From positions 103,501 through 167,500 of the forward strand of contig JACRMN010000001.1 in NCBI GenBank assembly GCA_016214955.1: a stretch of DNA of 64,000 nt, read 5' to 3'. Below are positions 31,277 to 41,813 of this stretch, piece by piece. Position 1 is the stretch's first letter; each line of letters starts with the position of its first letter. Position numbers and translations under genes: made by a program. The stretch is from Deltaproteobacteria bacterium (GTDB lineage Bacteria > Myxococcota > Myxococcia > Myxococcales > Anaeromyxobacteraceae). The notes below the pieces were generated by a model. That model made no database searches and had not been told where the DNA came from. It saw only the letters and a program-made list of their open reading frames with translations.

Positions 31277-31689
31277 TCACCACGGTGGAGAAGGCGCTGT
31301 TCCTGAAGAGCGTGCCCCTCTTCGCGGCCCTGCCCGGCGAGGAGCTCGCCGAGCTGGCCCTCATCGCCGCCGAGGTGGACGCCGACGCCGGCGAGGAGGT
31401 GGTGCGGGAGGGCGAGGCCGGCGACGCGCTCTACCTGGTGGTGGAGGGGAAGCTGCGGGTGCTGCGCGGCGGCCGGGAGCTGACGCGGCTCGGCGAGCGC
31501 GAGCCCTTCGGCGAGATGGCGCTCCTCGACCCCGGCCCCCGCAGCGCCACCGTGCGGGCCGAGACCGACGTGCGGCTCCTGCGCATCGGGCGCGAGGAGT
31601 TCGAGGAGCTGCTCACCGACAGGCCGGCCGTGGCCCGGGGCGTCATCGCCGTGCTGGTGCGCCGGCTGCGGGAGACCGCGCCCGCCTGA
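31273..31689 (+). CDS. cyclic nucleotide-binding domain protein
   Basis: 138 residues, one cNMP-binding domain: VPLFAALPGEELAELALI, EVVREGEAGDALYLVVEGKL, and the cassette EPFGEMALLDPGPRSATVRA near 82-101, which keeps the Glu and Arg expected for cAMP/cGMP binding. No output domain. It is translationally coupled to the translocator-HEAT gene through a GTG start at 31273, so it may be that protein's regulatory subunit. It is related to the stand-alone protein at 17667. Confidence 0.9.
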   Translation: MITTVEKALFLKSVPLFAALPGEELAELALIAAEVDADAGEEVVREGEAGDALYLVVEGKLRVLRGGRELTRLGEREPFGEMALLDPGPRSATVRAETDVRLLRIGREEFEELLTDRPAVARGVIAVLVRRLRETAPA

Positions 31690-31707
31690 GGCGCGGCCAG
31701 AGCCGCC

Positions 31708-31736
31708 TTGCGGAGCCCCTTCTCCGATGCTAGAAA
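31708..31736 (+). promoter_or_regulatory. putative tRNA-Thr promoter
   Basis: TTGCGG (31708-31713), a 17-bp spacer, then an extended TGC-TAGAAA minus-10 (31731-31736). It ends 21 bp before the mature tRNA. Confidence 0.55.
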
Positions 31737-31757
31737 CGCCGCGGTTTCCAGGCCTTC

Positions 31758-31833
<76 letters not shown>

Positions 31834-31840
31834 GTGGTCC

Positions 31841-31880
31841 CCGGGCGCTCGACCGCGAGGTCGGGCGCCCGGATGTTTTC
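31841..31880 (+). terminator. intrinsic terminator after tRNA-Thr
   Basis: A 14-bp stem CCGGGCGCTCGACC / GGTCGGGCGCCCGG with a GCGA tetraloop and one G-T pair is followed by ATGTTTTC, starting 7 bp after the tRNA. Confidence 0.85.
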
Positions 31881-32017
31881 GGGCCCGGTCAGGGCCACGC
31901 CGTTCCGCCGCCTCGAGCCGGCAAGGCGTTTCCCGCACCAGCGTCACTGGGCTGCGACCATCCTTCGCTGGGTTCCCCTGCTGGCACCGGCCAGACTGCG
32001 CGGCGGAGGTCAACGCC

Positions 32018-32260
32018 ATGCAACGGATCGCGTCGCTCGTCGCGCTGCTGCTTGCGGCCGTCCCCGTCACGGCAACCGCTCACGAAAACGGGGGCAAGGA
32101 CCAGCACGGTTGCTGCTGCAAGCACCGGTCGCACGACGGCCACGAGTCGGCGACCAAGGGCGACAAGGAGAAGGCTCACCCGGAGAAGGGGCACCACGGC
32201 GGAGGCGGCAGGGCCGCGCCGGCTCCGACCGAGAAGCCTGCGCCTCCCGCGGGGAAGTAG
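32018..32260 (+). CDS. small exported His/Cys-rich protein
   Basis: 80 residues. A clear Sec signal (MQRIASLVALLLAAVPVTATA) leads to a mature part of about 58 residues that is very hydrophilic and rich in His, Lys and Gly, with a CCCKH cluster and several H-x-x-H spacings (KHRSHDGHE, EKGHHGGG), then a Pro/Ala tail. The composition suggests periplasmic binding of a transition metal, which is inference only. ATG start; no convincing ribosome site. The region between the tRNA terminator and this gene (about 31881-32017) shows nothing else. Confidence 0.6.
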   Translation: MQRIASLVALLLAAVPVTATAHENGGKDQHGCCCKHRSHDGHESATKGDKEKAHPEKGHHGGGGRAAPAPTEKPAPPAGK

Positions 32261-32295
32261 GCGCGAGGCCACCCGGTCACGCGGGGCTGCCCCCG

Positions 32296-32982
32296 CTACC
32301 ACGGCCCCAGGAGCCCGAGCGCGCACTGGACGTTCGGCCCACCAAACGAGGTGACGCCGCCGCGGACGGCGGCGCTGGCGCACTCCGGCACCAGGAACCA
32401 GGGGCGCGCGTCGCTCCCCCCGATGCGGAGCACCAGCGCCACCGAGCCGCCGGCCAGGCCGTAGTGGCCCAGGAGGTCGTCTGCCACGGCGGCGGCGCGC
32501 GGCGTGAGCACGAGCTGGCTGCCGCCTCCCAGGTTGATTCCGACCGGCAGCGCCAGCCCCAGGTAGACGCCGGTCAGGACCCCTCCGCGCGCGCTCGGCA
32601 GCGCGCCCGTCAGGCCCAGAGAGGGCTCCAGCAGGACGTCGATCCCGGAGTCCTGCGTGTCGGAGCGCGCCACCTGGAACCTTGGCCCGATAGAGGCCCC
32701 GCCCAGCCCCAGCCGCATCCCCAGGTCCGCCCGCTCGCTCAGGCCGAAGCGCACCCCGGCGTCGAGCAGGGGCAGCCACTCCCGCGTCCGCTCGTCGCCG
32801 GCGGTGCTGCTGCTCACCAGCACGGTCCGATAGGCGCCGACCGCGAGGTAGGTCTGGCGTTCCCCCACCGGGACCGTGCGCGCGGGCCCCATCGTGTGGA
32901 GCGACGGGCAGCCCGCGGCGTGCAACCCCAGCAGCACGAGGGCGATCCGGCCGGCGGCCGGCGCAGCGCGGGCACGGGGCAT
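32296..32982 (-). CDS. outer-membrane-type lipoprotein, unknown function
   Basis: 228 residues. The signal ends in lipobox HAAGC (Cys ~23). The mature part alternates amphipathic strands rich in Gly and aromatic residues (ADLGMRLGLGGASIGPRF, VYLGLALPVGINLGGGSQL, GLAGGSVALVLRIGG), which fits a small beta-barrel or beta-sandwich. Two Cys near the C terminus (PECASAA and NVQCAL) may pair. ATG 32982 has GGAGAGGGGACC directly upstream and is preferred over an in-frame start 51 bp earlier. No family recognised. Confidence 0.65.
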   Translation of the reverse strand: MPRARAAPAAGRIALVLLGLHAAGCPSLHTMGPARTVPVGERQTYLAVGAYRTVLVSSSTAGDERTREWLPLLDAGVRFGLSERADLGMRLGLGGASIGPRFQVARSDTQDSGIDVLLEPSLGLTGALPSARGGVLTGVYLGLALPVGINLGGGSQLVLTPRAAAVADDLLGHYGLAGGSVALVLRIGGSDARPWFLVPECASAAVRGGVTSFGGPNVQCALGLLGPW

Positions 32983-33070
32983 GGTCCCCTCTCCGGAGGC
33001 GCCCCGCGGCGCCCCCAAGGCAGGGTACCTCACCGCGCCCGGCCGCGGCTTCCCGCGATCGGCCCGAGGC

Positions 33071-33439
33071 TCAGTCGAGAAACTTCCAGCTCCGCGCGCC
33101 GTCGAGCCGGCGGATGCGCACCTCGCCCAGCAGCTCCGGGTCGAAGAGCCGGGCGTTCACGCCGATGCGCCCTCCCGGCCGCTTCACGCCTTCCCAGTGG
33201 GTGACGCAGCCGCAGGTCGCGCAGCGCACGAAGCGCAGCTGCTTCTCCCCCCAGGCGTAGCCCTCGACAGCGCCGCGACCGTGCTCGATGCGCACCGTCG
33301 CGCCCGCGTAGTAGGCCCAGAGCGCACCGTAGCGGCGGCAGATGGAGCAGTTGCAGGCGGTCAGGGTCCGGGGGCGGCGCGGCAGCACCACCCGGACCGC
33401 GCCGCAGTGACAGGAGCCGGCGAGGGGGGGCCTGGGCAT
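33071..33439 (-). CDS. GFA / CENP-V family zinc protein
   Basis: 122 residues. The zinc-site pattern of the glutathione-dependent formaldehyde-activating-like family is visible: GSCHCGAVRV at 8-17, ACNCSICRRYGALWAYY at about 28-44, and CATCGCVTHWEG at about 73-84. The family has few proven activities; most members are better called GFA-fold proteins than formaldehyde enzymes. ATG start. The neighbours give no functional hint. Confidence 0.92.
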   Translation of the reverse strand: MPRPPLAGSCHCGAVRVVLPRRPRTLTACNCSICRRYGALWAYYAGATVRIEHGRGAVEGYAWGEKQLRFVRCATCGCVTHWEGVKRPGGRIGVNARLFDPELLGEVRIRRLDGARSWKFLD

Positions 33440-33490
33440 CCGGAGAGCCTAGCGCTCCGGCCCTCCGCGGCGCGAGCGGCGGGGGCGACC

Positions 33491-33859
33491 CTACGCCGCC
33501 GCGGCGCGCTGCAGCCGGGCCAGGCGCTTGGCGATCTCGTCGAGGTCGAAGGGCTTGCGGAGCTGGTCGGAGACCGGCAGCAGCGGCGACTCGCCGGCCT
33601 GGGTGAGGGCGATCACCGGCACCGCCGCCATGCGCGGGTCGCCTCGCATCACGTGCAGCACCCCGTTGCCGTTCAGCATCGGGAGCTGCATGTCGAGCAG
33701 CACTGCCGCCGGCGGCTTCCCCTCGCGAAGCTGCGCCACCGCCTCGATGCCGTCCCGGGCGGTGACCACCAGCAGCCCCATGCTGCGCACGCACTCGGCC
33801 AGCGCCTCGCGGATGCGGACGTCGGGCTCCACGATGAGGATCCGGGCGGCTGGTTCCAT
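33491..33859 (-). CDS. single-domain response regulator receiver
   Basis: 122 residues, one CheY-like domain. The N-terminal ILIVEPDVRIREAL supplies the acidic pocket (with Pro between Glu and Asp). The phosphoacceptor is in VLLDMQLPMLNG (Asp ~54), and the switch Thr and Lys are in VIALTQAG and LRKPFDLDEI. No output domain. ATG 33859 is preferred; a longer in-frame start at 33898 adds 13 residues with no conserved content. No histidine kinase is adjacent. Confidence 0.9.
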   Translation of the reverse strand: MEPAARILIVEPDVRIREALAECVRSMGLLVVTARDGIEAVAQLREGKPPAAVLLDMQLPMLNGNGVLHVMRGDPRMAAVPVIALTQAGESPLLPVSDQLRKPFDLDEIAKRLARLQRAAAA

Positions 33860-33965
33860 CGGGTGAACAGCATAGGACCCGGCGGGCGACCGCGGCATCG
33901 CGGGTCCAGGGGACGCGGAAAGGTGGGCGGCTGTGCTCCGCCCGGCGGCGGGGTCGGCCCGCCGC

Positions 33966-35569
33966 TCACGTCACCTCGCCGGTCACCTCGGCCAGCAGCG
34001 CCTCGCGCCGGTTCTGCAGCAGCGTTCCCGCGCGCGGCAGGCTCCAGCGCCAGGCGAGCCAGCCGGCCGCGCCCAGTGCCACCCAGGCCCCCAGCAGCAG
34101 CCACTCCGACTCGAAGTGGAGCGCCGCCAGCACCGGCACCCCGAAGAGCCCGGTGGCCCCGGCGGTGATGGCCATCCCGGCGAGGGCCGAGAGCGCCGGC
34201 AGGGAGCCGTTGCGCTGCAGCGCGAAGGGCGCGGCCCGCGGGTTGGAGATGGAGATCAGGTTGCCGGCGGCGTGGAGCCAGGGTGCCATGCCCAGGTGCA
34301 GCGCCGCCGCAGCGACCAGCGCCCAGGCGGGCGGCACGACGCCGGCGGAGACGTAGACCGTGCCCGCCAGGAGGAAGAGCAGCGCCGCCGCCAGCATCGA
34401 GGCCCCGTTCTTGGCGGCCAGCACCGCGCCCGGCGCCACCGGGGCGAGGAAGAGCGCCCGGGCACCGCCCCCGTCCCAGCCGAAGGCGTTGAGCCAGAAG
34501 ACCTGCAGCACCAGGTGGACGTAGGCCGCGACCCCAAAGAGCGGCAGCGCCCGCACCACCTCGCCCGCCTCCTCCGGCACCTGGGGCAGCACCTTCCAGG
34601 CGAGCAGCCCGGCCACCGCCGGCACCACCAGCGCCGAGACCCGGATGGCCGGATGGCGGGCCAGGTAGTGAAGCTCCTTCTCGGCGAGCGGGCCGAGGCG
34701 GGCCGAGAGCCAGCGCGCCAGCCAGCCGCCGCCGGCGCCGGCCCGCGCCCGCCCCTCCTCGCCGCCCGAGAGCGCGGTGCGCAACGCCACCCGGTAGGCG
34801 GCCCAGCCGCACAGCACCGCGGCCGCCAGGAGCGCAGCGATGTAGGGCAGCGCCGCCAGCACCCGCCCGCCGTAGAGGTGGCGCCCGGCGGCCGCCGCCA
34901 GCGCCGGCGGAAAGAGCACCCACTGGACCTTGCGGGCCACCGGCAGCCAGTCCCTCACCGGGTAGCGGGTCGCCCAGAGCAGGAGGCCCCACCCGGCCAC
35001 GCCGGCGAGGACCGCCGCCTCCCGGAACCAGCGGCCGCGCGCCATCCGCGCCAGGAGCTCGCGGCCCAGGGCCACCAGCGTGACGGTGGCGGCGGCGAAG
35101 GCCATGAAGAGCGCCAGGAGCGGCAGGAGCCAGGGGCCGAAGCGGCCCACGGCGGCGCCGGTGAAGGCGCCGCCGAGGAGCAGCAGCCAGAAGGCAGCGA
35201 AGGGATCGCCGGCGATGCCGGTGAGGAGGCCCAGCAGGTACATCCGCCCCGGCGGCACCGGGTAGGCGAGGGCGCGGCGCAGGTCGAACGCGTCGCCCTC
35301 GGAGAGCGCCAGCCCCACCGCCGTCCATGCCTGCCAGACGCCGAAGAAGAGCGCCGCCGCGGCCAGGTCCACTGCCAGGCCGGCGCCGGCCCGCACTGCC
35401 CGGTAGCTCGCGCTCCCGAGGAAGCCGGCGAAGAGGAGGCCCAGCGGGATGGCCATGAGGAAGAGGGCGGCCATGGCCACCAGCTCCGCGGTGCGCCCGC
35501 GGCCGCGCAGGCGCCGCCAGAAGAGCAGCACCCGCAGCTCGGCGAGCGTGCGCAGGCCCGGGCCGCCGC

Positions 35570-35573
<4 letters not shown>
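33966..35573 (-). CDS. ABC transporter permease
   Basis: 535 residues with about 12 hydrophobic helices and long loops (ELVAMAALFLMAIPLGLLFAG, ALPYIAALLAAAVLCGWAAY). It has no periplasmic MacB-type domain. Together with the adjacent ATPase it should form a transporter, most likely an exporter of the ABC-2 type; the substrate is unknown. Start: TTG at 35573 overlaps the ATPase stop (TTGA), implying coupling. The hydrophobic pattern starts about 25 residues in. Confidence 0.85.
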
Positions 35574-36334
<761 letters not shown>

Positions 36335-36391
36335 GGTCCCCACGCCTAGCGCCAGCCCGCCGCCGGGGCAAGGGCCGCGGCGAGCGGCGGG

Positions 36392-36781
36392 TCAGTGGAC
36401 GACGGCCGGGATGGCGCCCTCGGCCTCGAAGTACAGGAAGCGGACGCCCATGCCGCGCACCGCCGCGTGCGGCGTGCCGTGGGCCGGCGCGCCGTCGGCG
36501 AGGCGACCGAGCAGGTGGCAGACGTAGCGGACCTCGGCCACGGCGGTCATCTCTCCCCACTGGGAGGGGAAGCTCACCCTCACCTGGCTGCCGAGCGGGA
36601 GCGGGTCGCGGGTCTCGATGAACATGCCGCCCTCGGAGATGTTGCGGGCCACGCCGAAGCAGCCGCCGCGCATCCCCTCGAGCCACACGGGAAAGACCTT
36701 GTCGAGCCGGGTGGTGTTGCGCCGGTCGAGCCTGCGCCGCCGCCTGTCTTCCCGCCCCGCGAACTCCCGTCTGTCGCCCAT
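36392..36781 (-). CDS. PilZ domain protein
   Basis: 129 residues. A single PilZ fold, which usually binds cyclic di-GMP: Arg-rich RREDRRRR-type N terminus, then RNTTRLDKVFPVWLEG, followed by NISEGGMFIETRDPLPLGS (D/NxSxxG motif, about 47-65) and RVSFPSQWGEM. An Arg-rich segment precedes the barrel as required for c-di-GMP binding. The product lacks any effector domain. It is divergent from the exported-protein gene at 36877. Confidence 0.9.
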   Translation of the reverse strand: MGDRREFAGREDRRRRRLDRRNTTRLDKVFPVWLEGMRGGCFGVARNISEGGMFIETRDPLPLGSQVRVSFPSQWGEMTAVAEVRYVCHLLGRLADGAPAHGTPHAAVRGMGVRFLYFEAEGAIPAVVH

Positions 36782-36876
36782 CGCGCCTCCCGGACGCAGT
36801 CGAGGATATCGGGTGGTTCGATGTAGTCAAAGAAACGACCTTCCCGCACCTCATCGAGGTGGCATCATGCGCGGTC

Positions 36877-37491
36877 ATGCCCCGCTCCGCTCCCTTACCC
36901 GCCCTGCTCGCCGGCCTGGCCTGCGCCCTGGCGACCCCCGCGCTCGCCGACGACCGCTTCACCGACATGGCCCGCCAGGCCGAGCCCCTCGACAGCCTGG
37001 CCGGCTTCGTGGAGCGCTACGTGGGCGTGTGCAAGGATCCCCTGGAGCGGGCGGCCTGCCTCGAGAACGTGAAGGCGGTCCGCAGGGGCGTGGACGGCAA
37101 GCTCTACCTGGCGGTGCTCACCGAGAAGGCGAGCGGGCTCGTCAGGGTCGAGAACCGCCGCGGCGGCGGCTTCCGCTTCCTCGTCACCCCGTTCATCGAC
37201 GCCGACGGCCTGGGGCTCACCCACGGCGAGCCCAGGCTCGACGGCCAGGGCCGGCCGGCCATCGGGTTCATCGTCCTGGATGCGGCACCGTCGGTGGACA
37301 CGGCCCTGGTCGACGCCGCCCTGCGCACCGGCCGCGTCGAGATGGAGATCCTCTTCCGGCCCGCCGGGACGTGGCGGCTCAAGCGGCGCGGGGAGCGCGG
37401 CGACTACGAGGGGATGAAGGCCCGCTTCGCGGCCGTGCGGCTCGTGGACGGGCGCACCGGCACCGAGATCGCCGCCAAGGTGCTGCCCTGA
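36877..37491 (+). CDS. exported hypothetical protein
   Basis: 204 residues. An N-terminal Sec signal (LPALLAGLACALATPALADD) is followed by a mostly charged mature domain with two Cys (VCKDPLERAACLENV) spaced to form a disulfide, and beta-rich segments FLVTPFIDADGLGL and AIGFIVLDAA. No family recognised. The start is uncertain: ATG 36877 gives a clean signal peptide; an in-frame GTG at 36859 overlaps a GAGGTG stretch that may instead be the ribosome site. Its stop is 10 bp before the terminator hairpin shared with the convergent protease gene. Confidence 0.7.
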   Translation: MPRSAPLPALLAGLACALATPALADDRFTDMARQAEPLDSLAGFVERYVGVCKDPLERAACLENVKAVRRGVDGKLYLAVLTEKASGLVRVENRRGGGFRFLVTPFIDADGLGLTHGEPRLDGQGRPAIGFIVLDAAPSVDTALVDAALRTGRVEMEILFRPAGTWRLKRRGERGDYEGMKARFAAVRLVDGRTGTEIAAKVLP

Positions 37492-37494
37492 GAT

Positions 37495-37529
37495 GAAACA
37501 AGCGCCGCCCCCCAGGGCGGGGGCGGCGC
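37495..37529 (-). terminator. strong hairpin between convergent genes
   Basis: An 11-bp all-G/C stem, GCGCCGCCCCC (37502-37512) and GGGGGCGGCGC (37519-37529), with a 6-base loop. On the minus strand it is followed by TTGTTTC, so it best serves the HtrA protease gene; it may also stop the converging gene. Confidence 0.75.
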
Positions 37530-37549
37530 CCAGAACGCGAAGCCAGAGG

Positions 37550-39073
<1,524 letters not shown>

Positions 39074-39146
39074 GAACCCTCCAGAGGTCTGTTTGGCCGT
39101 GAGAACCGGCGAGGTGAGGGAAAATTCCCGCTCGCCCCGGGCGGGG

Positions 39147-39536
39147 CTACAGGTCGAGCAGCTTGGCGATGGTCTTCTCGTCGGCCGCGGGGAACTCGTA
39201 GTCGTCGAGTTCGTCGGGCCGGACCCAGCGGTGATCGTGCACCCGCAGGTGCTGGATCTCTCCGCCCACCAGCCGGCAGCGGTAGACGCAGAAGTCGATC
39301 TCGTACTGCTCGTAGGTGTGCTCGACGTGGACGGCCCGCTCGCCCACCTCGACGGCGATGCCCATCTCCTCGCGCAGCTCGCGGGCCAGCGCCTCGGGGT
39401 CGGTCTCGCCCGGCTCGACCCGGCCGCCGGGGAACTCCCAGAGGAGCGGCAGGGAGGCCTTGGGAGGCCGCTGCGTGATGAGGTACCTGCCCTCGCGCTC
39501 GATCATCGCCCCGACGACGCGGATCTTCGGCCTCAT
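39147..39536 (-). CDS. Nudix hydrolase, MutT-like
   Basis: 129 residues. The Nudix box GGRVEPGETDPEALARELREEMGI (residues 37-60) matches GX5EX7REUXEEXGU; the flanking LLWEFPG and ITQRPP match MutT/8-oxo-dGTP pyrophosphatase-like proteins that sanitise oxidised nucleotides. The exact substrate is not provable from sequence. ATG 39536 is preferred because AAGGCAGG lies upstream and it starts the first strand (KIRVVGAMI). It lies 73 bp upstream of the HtrA gene on the same strand. Confidence 0.93.
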   Translation of the reverse strand: MRPKIRVVGAMIEREGRYLITQRPPKASLPLLWEFPGGRVEPGETDPEALARELREEMGIAVEVGERAVHVEHTYEQYEIDFCVYRCRLVGGEIQHLRVHDHRWVRPDELDDYEFPAADEKTIAKLLDL

Positions 39537-39601
39537 CGCCTGCCTTTCGAGGCCCGGGATCGCGCCCCGGACCCAACAGGGCATTGTAGAATCGGCTCCC
39601 C

Positions 39602-40999
39602 ATGGCGTCCATCCGCTTCCTCGGGGCTGCCGGCACGGTCACCGGCTCCCGCTACCTGGTGCACACCGACGGCGGCGCCCGCATCCTGGTCGACGCCGGC
39701 CTCTTCCAGGGCGGCAAGGAGCTCCGCCTCCGCAACTGGGCCCCGTTCCCCGTGGATCCGGCGGGCCTCCAGGCGGTGGTCCTGACCCACGCCCACATCG
39801 ACCACACCGGCGCCCTCCCGCTCCTCGCCAGCCAGGGGCTCCGGGCCCCGGTCTTCTGCACCCCTGCCACCCGCGATCTCTGCCACCTGCTGCTGCCCGA
39901 CTCGGCCCGGCTCCAGGAGGAAGAGGCCCGCTACGCCAACCGCGTGGGCTACTCCCGCCACGCGCCCAACGCCCGGCCGCTCTACGGGGAGCGCGACGCC
40001 CTGGCGGCGCTGCGGCTCCTGCAGCCCCAGTCCTACCGCCAGGCCCGGGAGATCGTCCCCGGCGTCACGCTCACCTTCCGCCGCGCCGGCCACATCCTGG
40101 GGAGCGCCACGGTGGAGCTGGACCTGGCCCGCCCCGGCAAGCCGCCGCTGCGCGTCGTCTTCTCCGGCGACCTGGGGCGCTACGGCGCGCCCATCCTCCC
40201 CGACCCCGATCCGGCGCCGGCCGCCGACGAGCTCCTGGTGGAGAGCACCTACGGCAACAGGGAGCACGAGGGCTCGGCCCGCGAGACGCTGCGCCAGGAG
40301 GTCCGGGACGCGGCGGCGCGCGGGGGCGCCGTGGTCATCCCCGCCTTCGCCATCGGCCGCACGCAGGAGGTGCTCTTCGAACTCCGGGCGCTGGAGGCGG
40401 CCGGCGAGATCCCCGAGCTCCCCACCTTCGTGGACTCGCCCATGGCGGTGGACGCCACCCCCATGTACCTGGCCCACCGCGAGGACCACGACGACGAGAT
40501 GGTGCGGCTCCTCTCCCAGGGGGTGGAGCCGCTCCACCCGGCCCGGCTGCGCTTCGCCCGCTCCCCCGAGCAGTCGAAGGCCATCAACCGCGTGACCGGC
40601 CCCTGCGTCATCCTCTCGGCCTCGGGCATGGCCACCGGCGGCCGCGTGCTCCACCACCTGGCCCAGCGCCTCCCCGACCCCCGCAACACCGTACTGCTGG
40701 TGGGCTTCCAGGCGGCGGGCACCCGGGGCGCCCGGCTCCAGGCCGGAGAGCCGGAGGTGCGCATCCACGGCGAGATGGTGCCGGTGAAGGCCCGGGTGGC
40801 CACGGTCTCCGGCTTCTCGGCCCACGCCGACAAGGCCGAGGTGGCCCGCTGGCTGGCGACGCTGCCCTCCCCGCCGCGCCGGATCTTCTGCACCCACGGC
40901 GAGCCCGCGGCGCTGGCGGCGCAGGCGGCCCGCCTCCGGGCCCAGGGGCTGCGGGTCGAGATCCCGGCCCACCTGCAGGAGTACACGCTGGGTGACTGA
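39602..40999 (+). CDS. MBL-fold beta-CASP ribonuclease family protein
   Basis: 465 residues. Metallo-beta-lactamase fold with HAHIDH (residues 63-68) as the dinuclear zinc site, further ligands in GHILGSA and SGDLGRYG, then the beta-CASP insert with ESTYGNREH and VIPAFAIGRTQE, and C-terminal SASGMATGGRVLHH and SGFSAHAD. This is the CPSF73-like/YSH1-type group, often with endo- or exoribonuclease activity. No KH domain is present. Its last 8 bp overlap the methyltransferase gene start. Confidence 0.95.
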   Translation: MASIRFLGAAGTVTGSRYLVHTDGGARILVDAGLFQGGKELRLRNWAPFPVDPAGLQAVVLTHAHIDHTGALPLLASQGLRAPVFCTPATRDLCHLLLPDSARLQEEEARYANRVGYSRHAPNARPLYGERDALAALRLLQPQSYRQAREIVPGVTLTFRRAGHILGSATVELDLARPGKPPLRVVFSGDLGRYGAPILPDPDPAPAADELLVESTYGNREHEGSARETLRQEVRDAAARGGAVVIPAFAIGRTQEVLFELRALEAAGEIPELPTFVDSPMAVDATPMYLAHREDHDDEMVRLLSQGVEPLHPARLRFARSPEQSKAINRVTGPCVILSASGMATGGRVLHHLAQRLPDPRNTVLLVGFQAAGTRGARLQAGEPEVRIHGEMVPVKARVATVSGFSAHADKAEVARWLATLPSPPRRIFCTHGEPAALAAQAARLRAQGLRVEIPAHLQEYTLGD

Positions 41000-41813
41000 T
41001 CGGCTGCTGCTCGACGGCGGCATGGGGACCGCGCTCCTGGCGGCCGGGCTGCCCACCGGCGCGCTGCCCGAGGCGTGGCTGCGCTCCCGCCCCGGGGCGG
41101 TGGGCGCGGTCCACGCCGGGCACGCCGCCGCCGGGGCCCGGCTCCTGCTCAGCTGCACCTTCAACCTGGCCGGCCCGCGGCTCGACGAGCAGGGGCTCGG
41201 CGACGAGGTGGAGGAGCTCGCGGCGACCGCCCTGCGCGTCCTGCGCCAGGCGGCGCCCCTCGCCCGCGCCGCCGGTGCCGTCGGCCCCACCGCCCTGGTG
41301 GTGCCTCGCGGCCGGCGCGTCGCCGACGCGGAGCTTCGCGAGCGGTACCGGCGGCCCTTCCGCGCGCTGGCCGCTGCCGGTGCCGACCTGCTCTGGGCCG
41401 AGAGCCAGTGGGATCTGGCCGAGGCCCGCGGCGCCCTGGCCGAGGCCCGCGCCGCCGGCCTCCCGGCGGTGGTGACGCTCGGCCCCGCGCTCGAGGCGGG
41501 CCGCCTGGCCCTGCCCGAGGGGCCGCCCCTCGGCGAGGCGCTGCGGGCGCTGGCGAGCGACGGGGCCGCCGCGGTGGGTCTCAACTGCGTGCTGCCGGGG
41601 ATCGACCTCGCCGCCGAGGTGGAGGCGCTGGGGCAGCTGCCGGTGCCCCTGGTGGTGAAGCCCTCGGCCGGCCTGCCGGGCGCGCTCCTCGAGCCCGAGC
41701 CCTTCGCCGCCTGGGTGGCGGCGGCGGCGAACGCCGGGGCGGCGTGGGTGGGGGGCTGCTGCGGCGCCGGCACCGGCCACCTCGCGGCGCTGGCCCGGGC
41801 GCTCGAAGGCTAG
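40992..41813 (+). CDS. homocysteine S-methyltransferase family protein
   Basis: 273 residues, a single Pfam-type S-methyl_trans barrel without cobalamin or folate domains. An N-terminal LLDGGMGTALLAAGLP, the zinc-ligand Cys in AVGLNCVLPG (~198), and the paired GGCCGAGTGH (~255-256) are all present. It would transfer a methyl group from a donor such as S-methylmethionine to homocysteine; the donor is not provable here. GTG start, overlapping the upstream nuclease gene by 8 bp. Its 3' end overlaps the convergent pheA by 4 bp. Confidence 0.92.
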   Translation: MTDRLLLDGGMGTALLAAGLPTGALPEAWLRSRPGAVGAVHAGHAAAGARLLLSCTFNLAGPRLDEQGLGDEVEELAATALRVLRQAAPLARAAGAVGPTALVVPRGRRVADAELRERYRRPFRALAAAGADLLWAESQWDLAEARGALAEARAAGLPAVVTLGPALEAGRLALPEGPPLGEALRALASDGAAAVGLNCVLPGIDLAAEVEALGQLPVPLVVKPSAGLPGALLEPEPFAAWVAAAANAGAAWVGGCCGAGTGHLAALARALEG

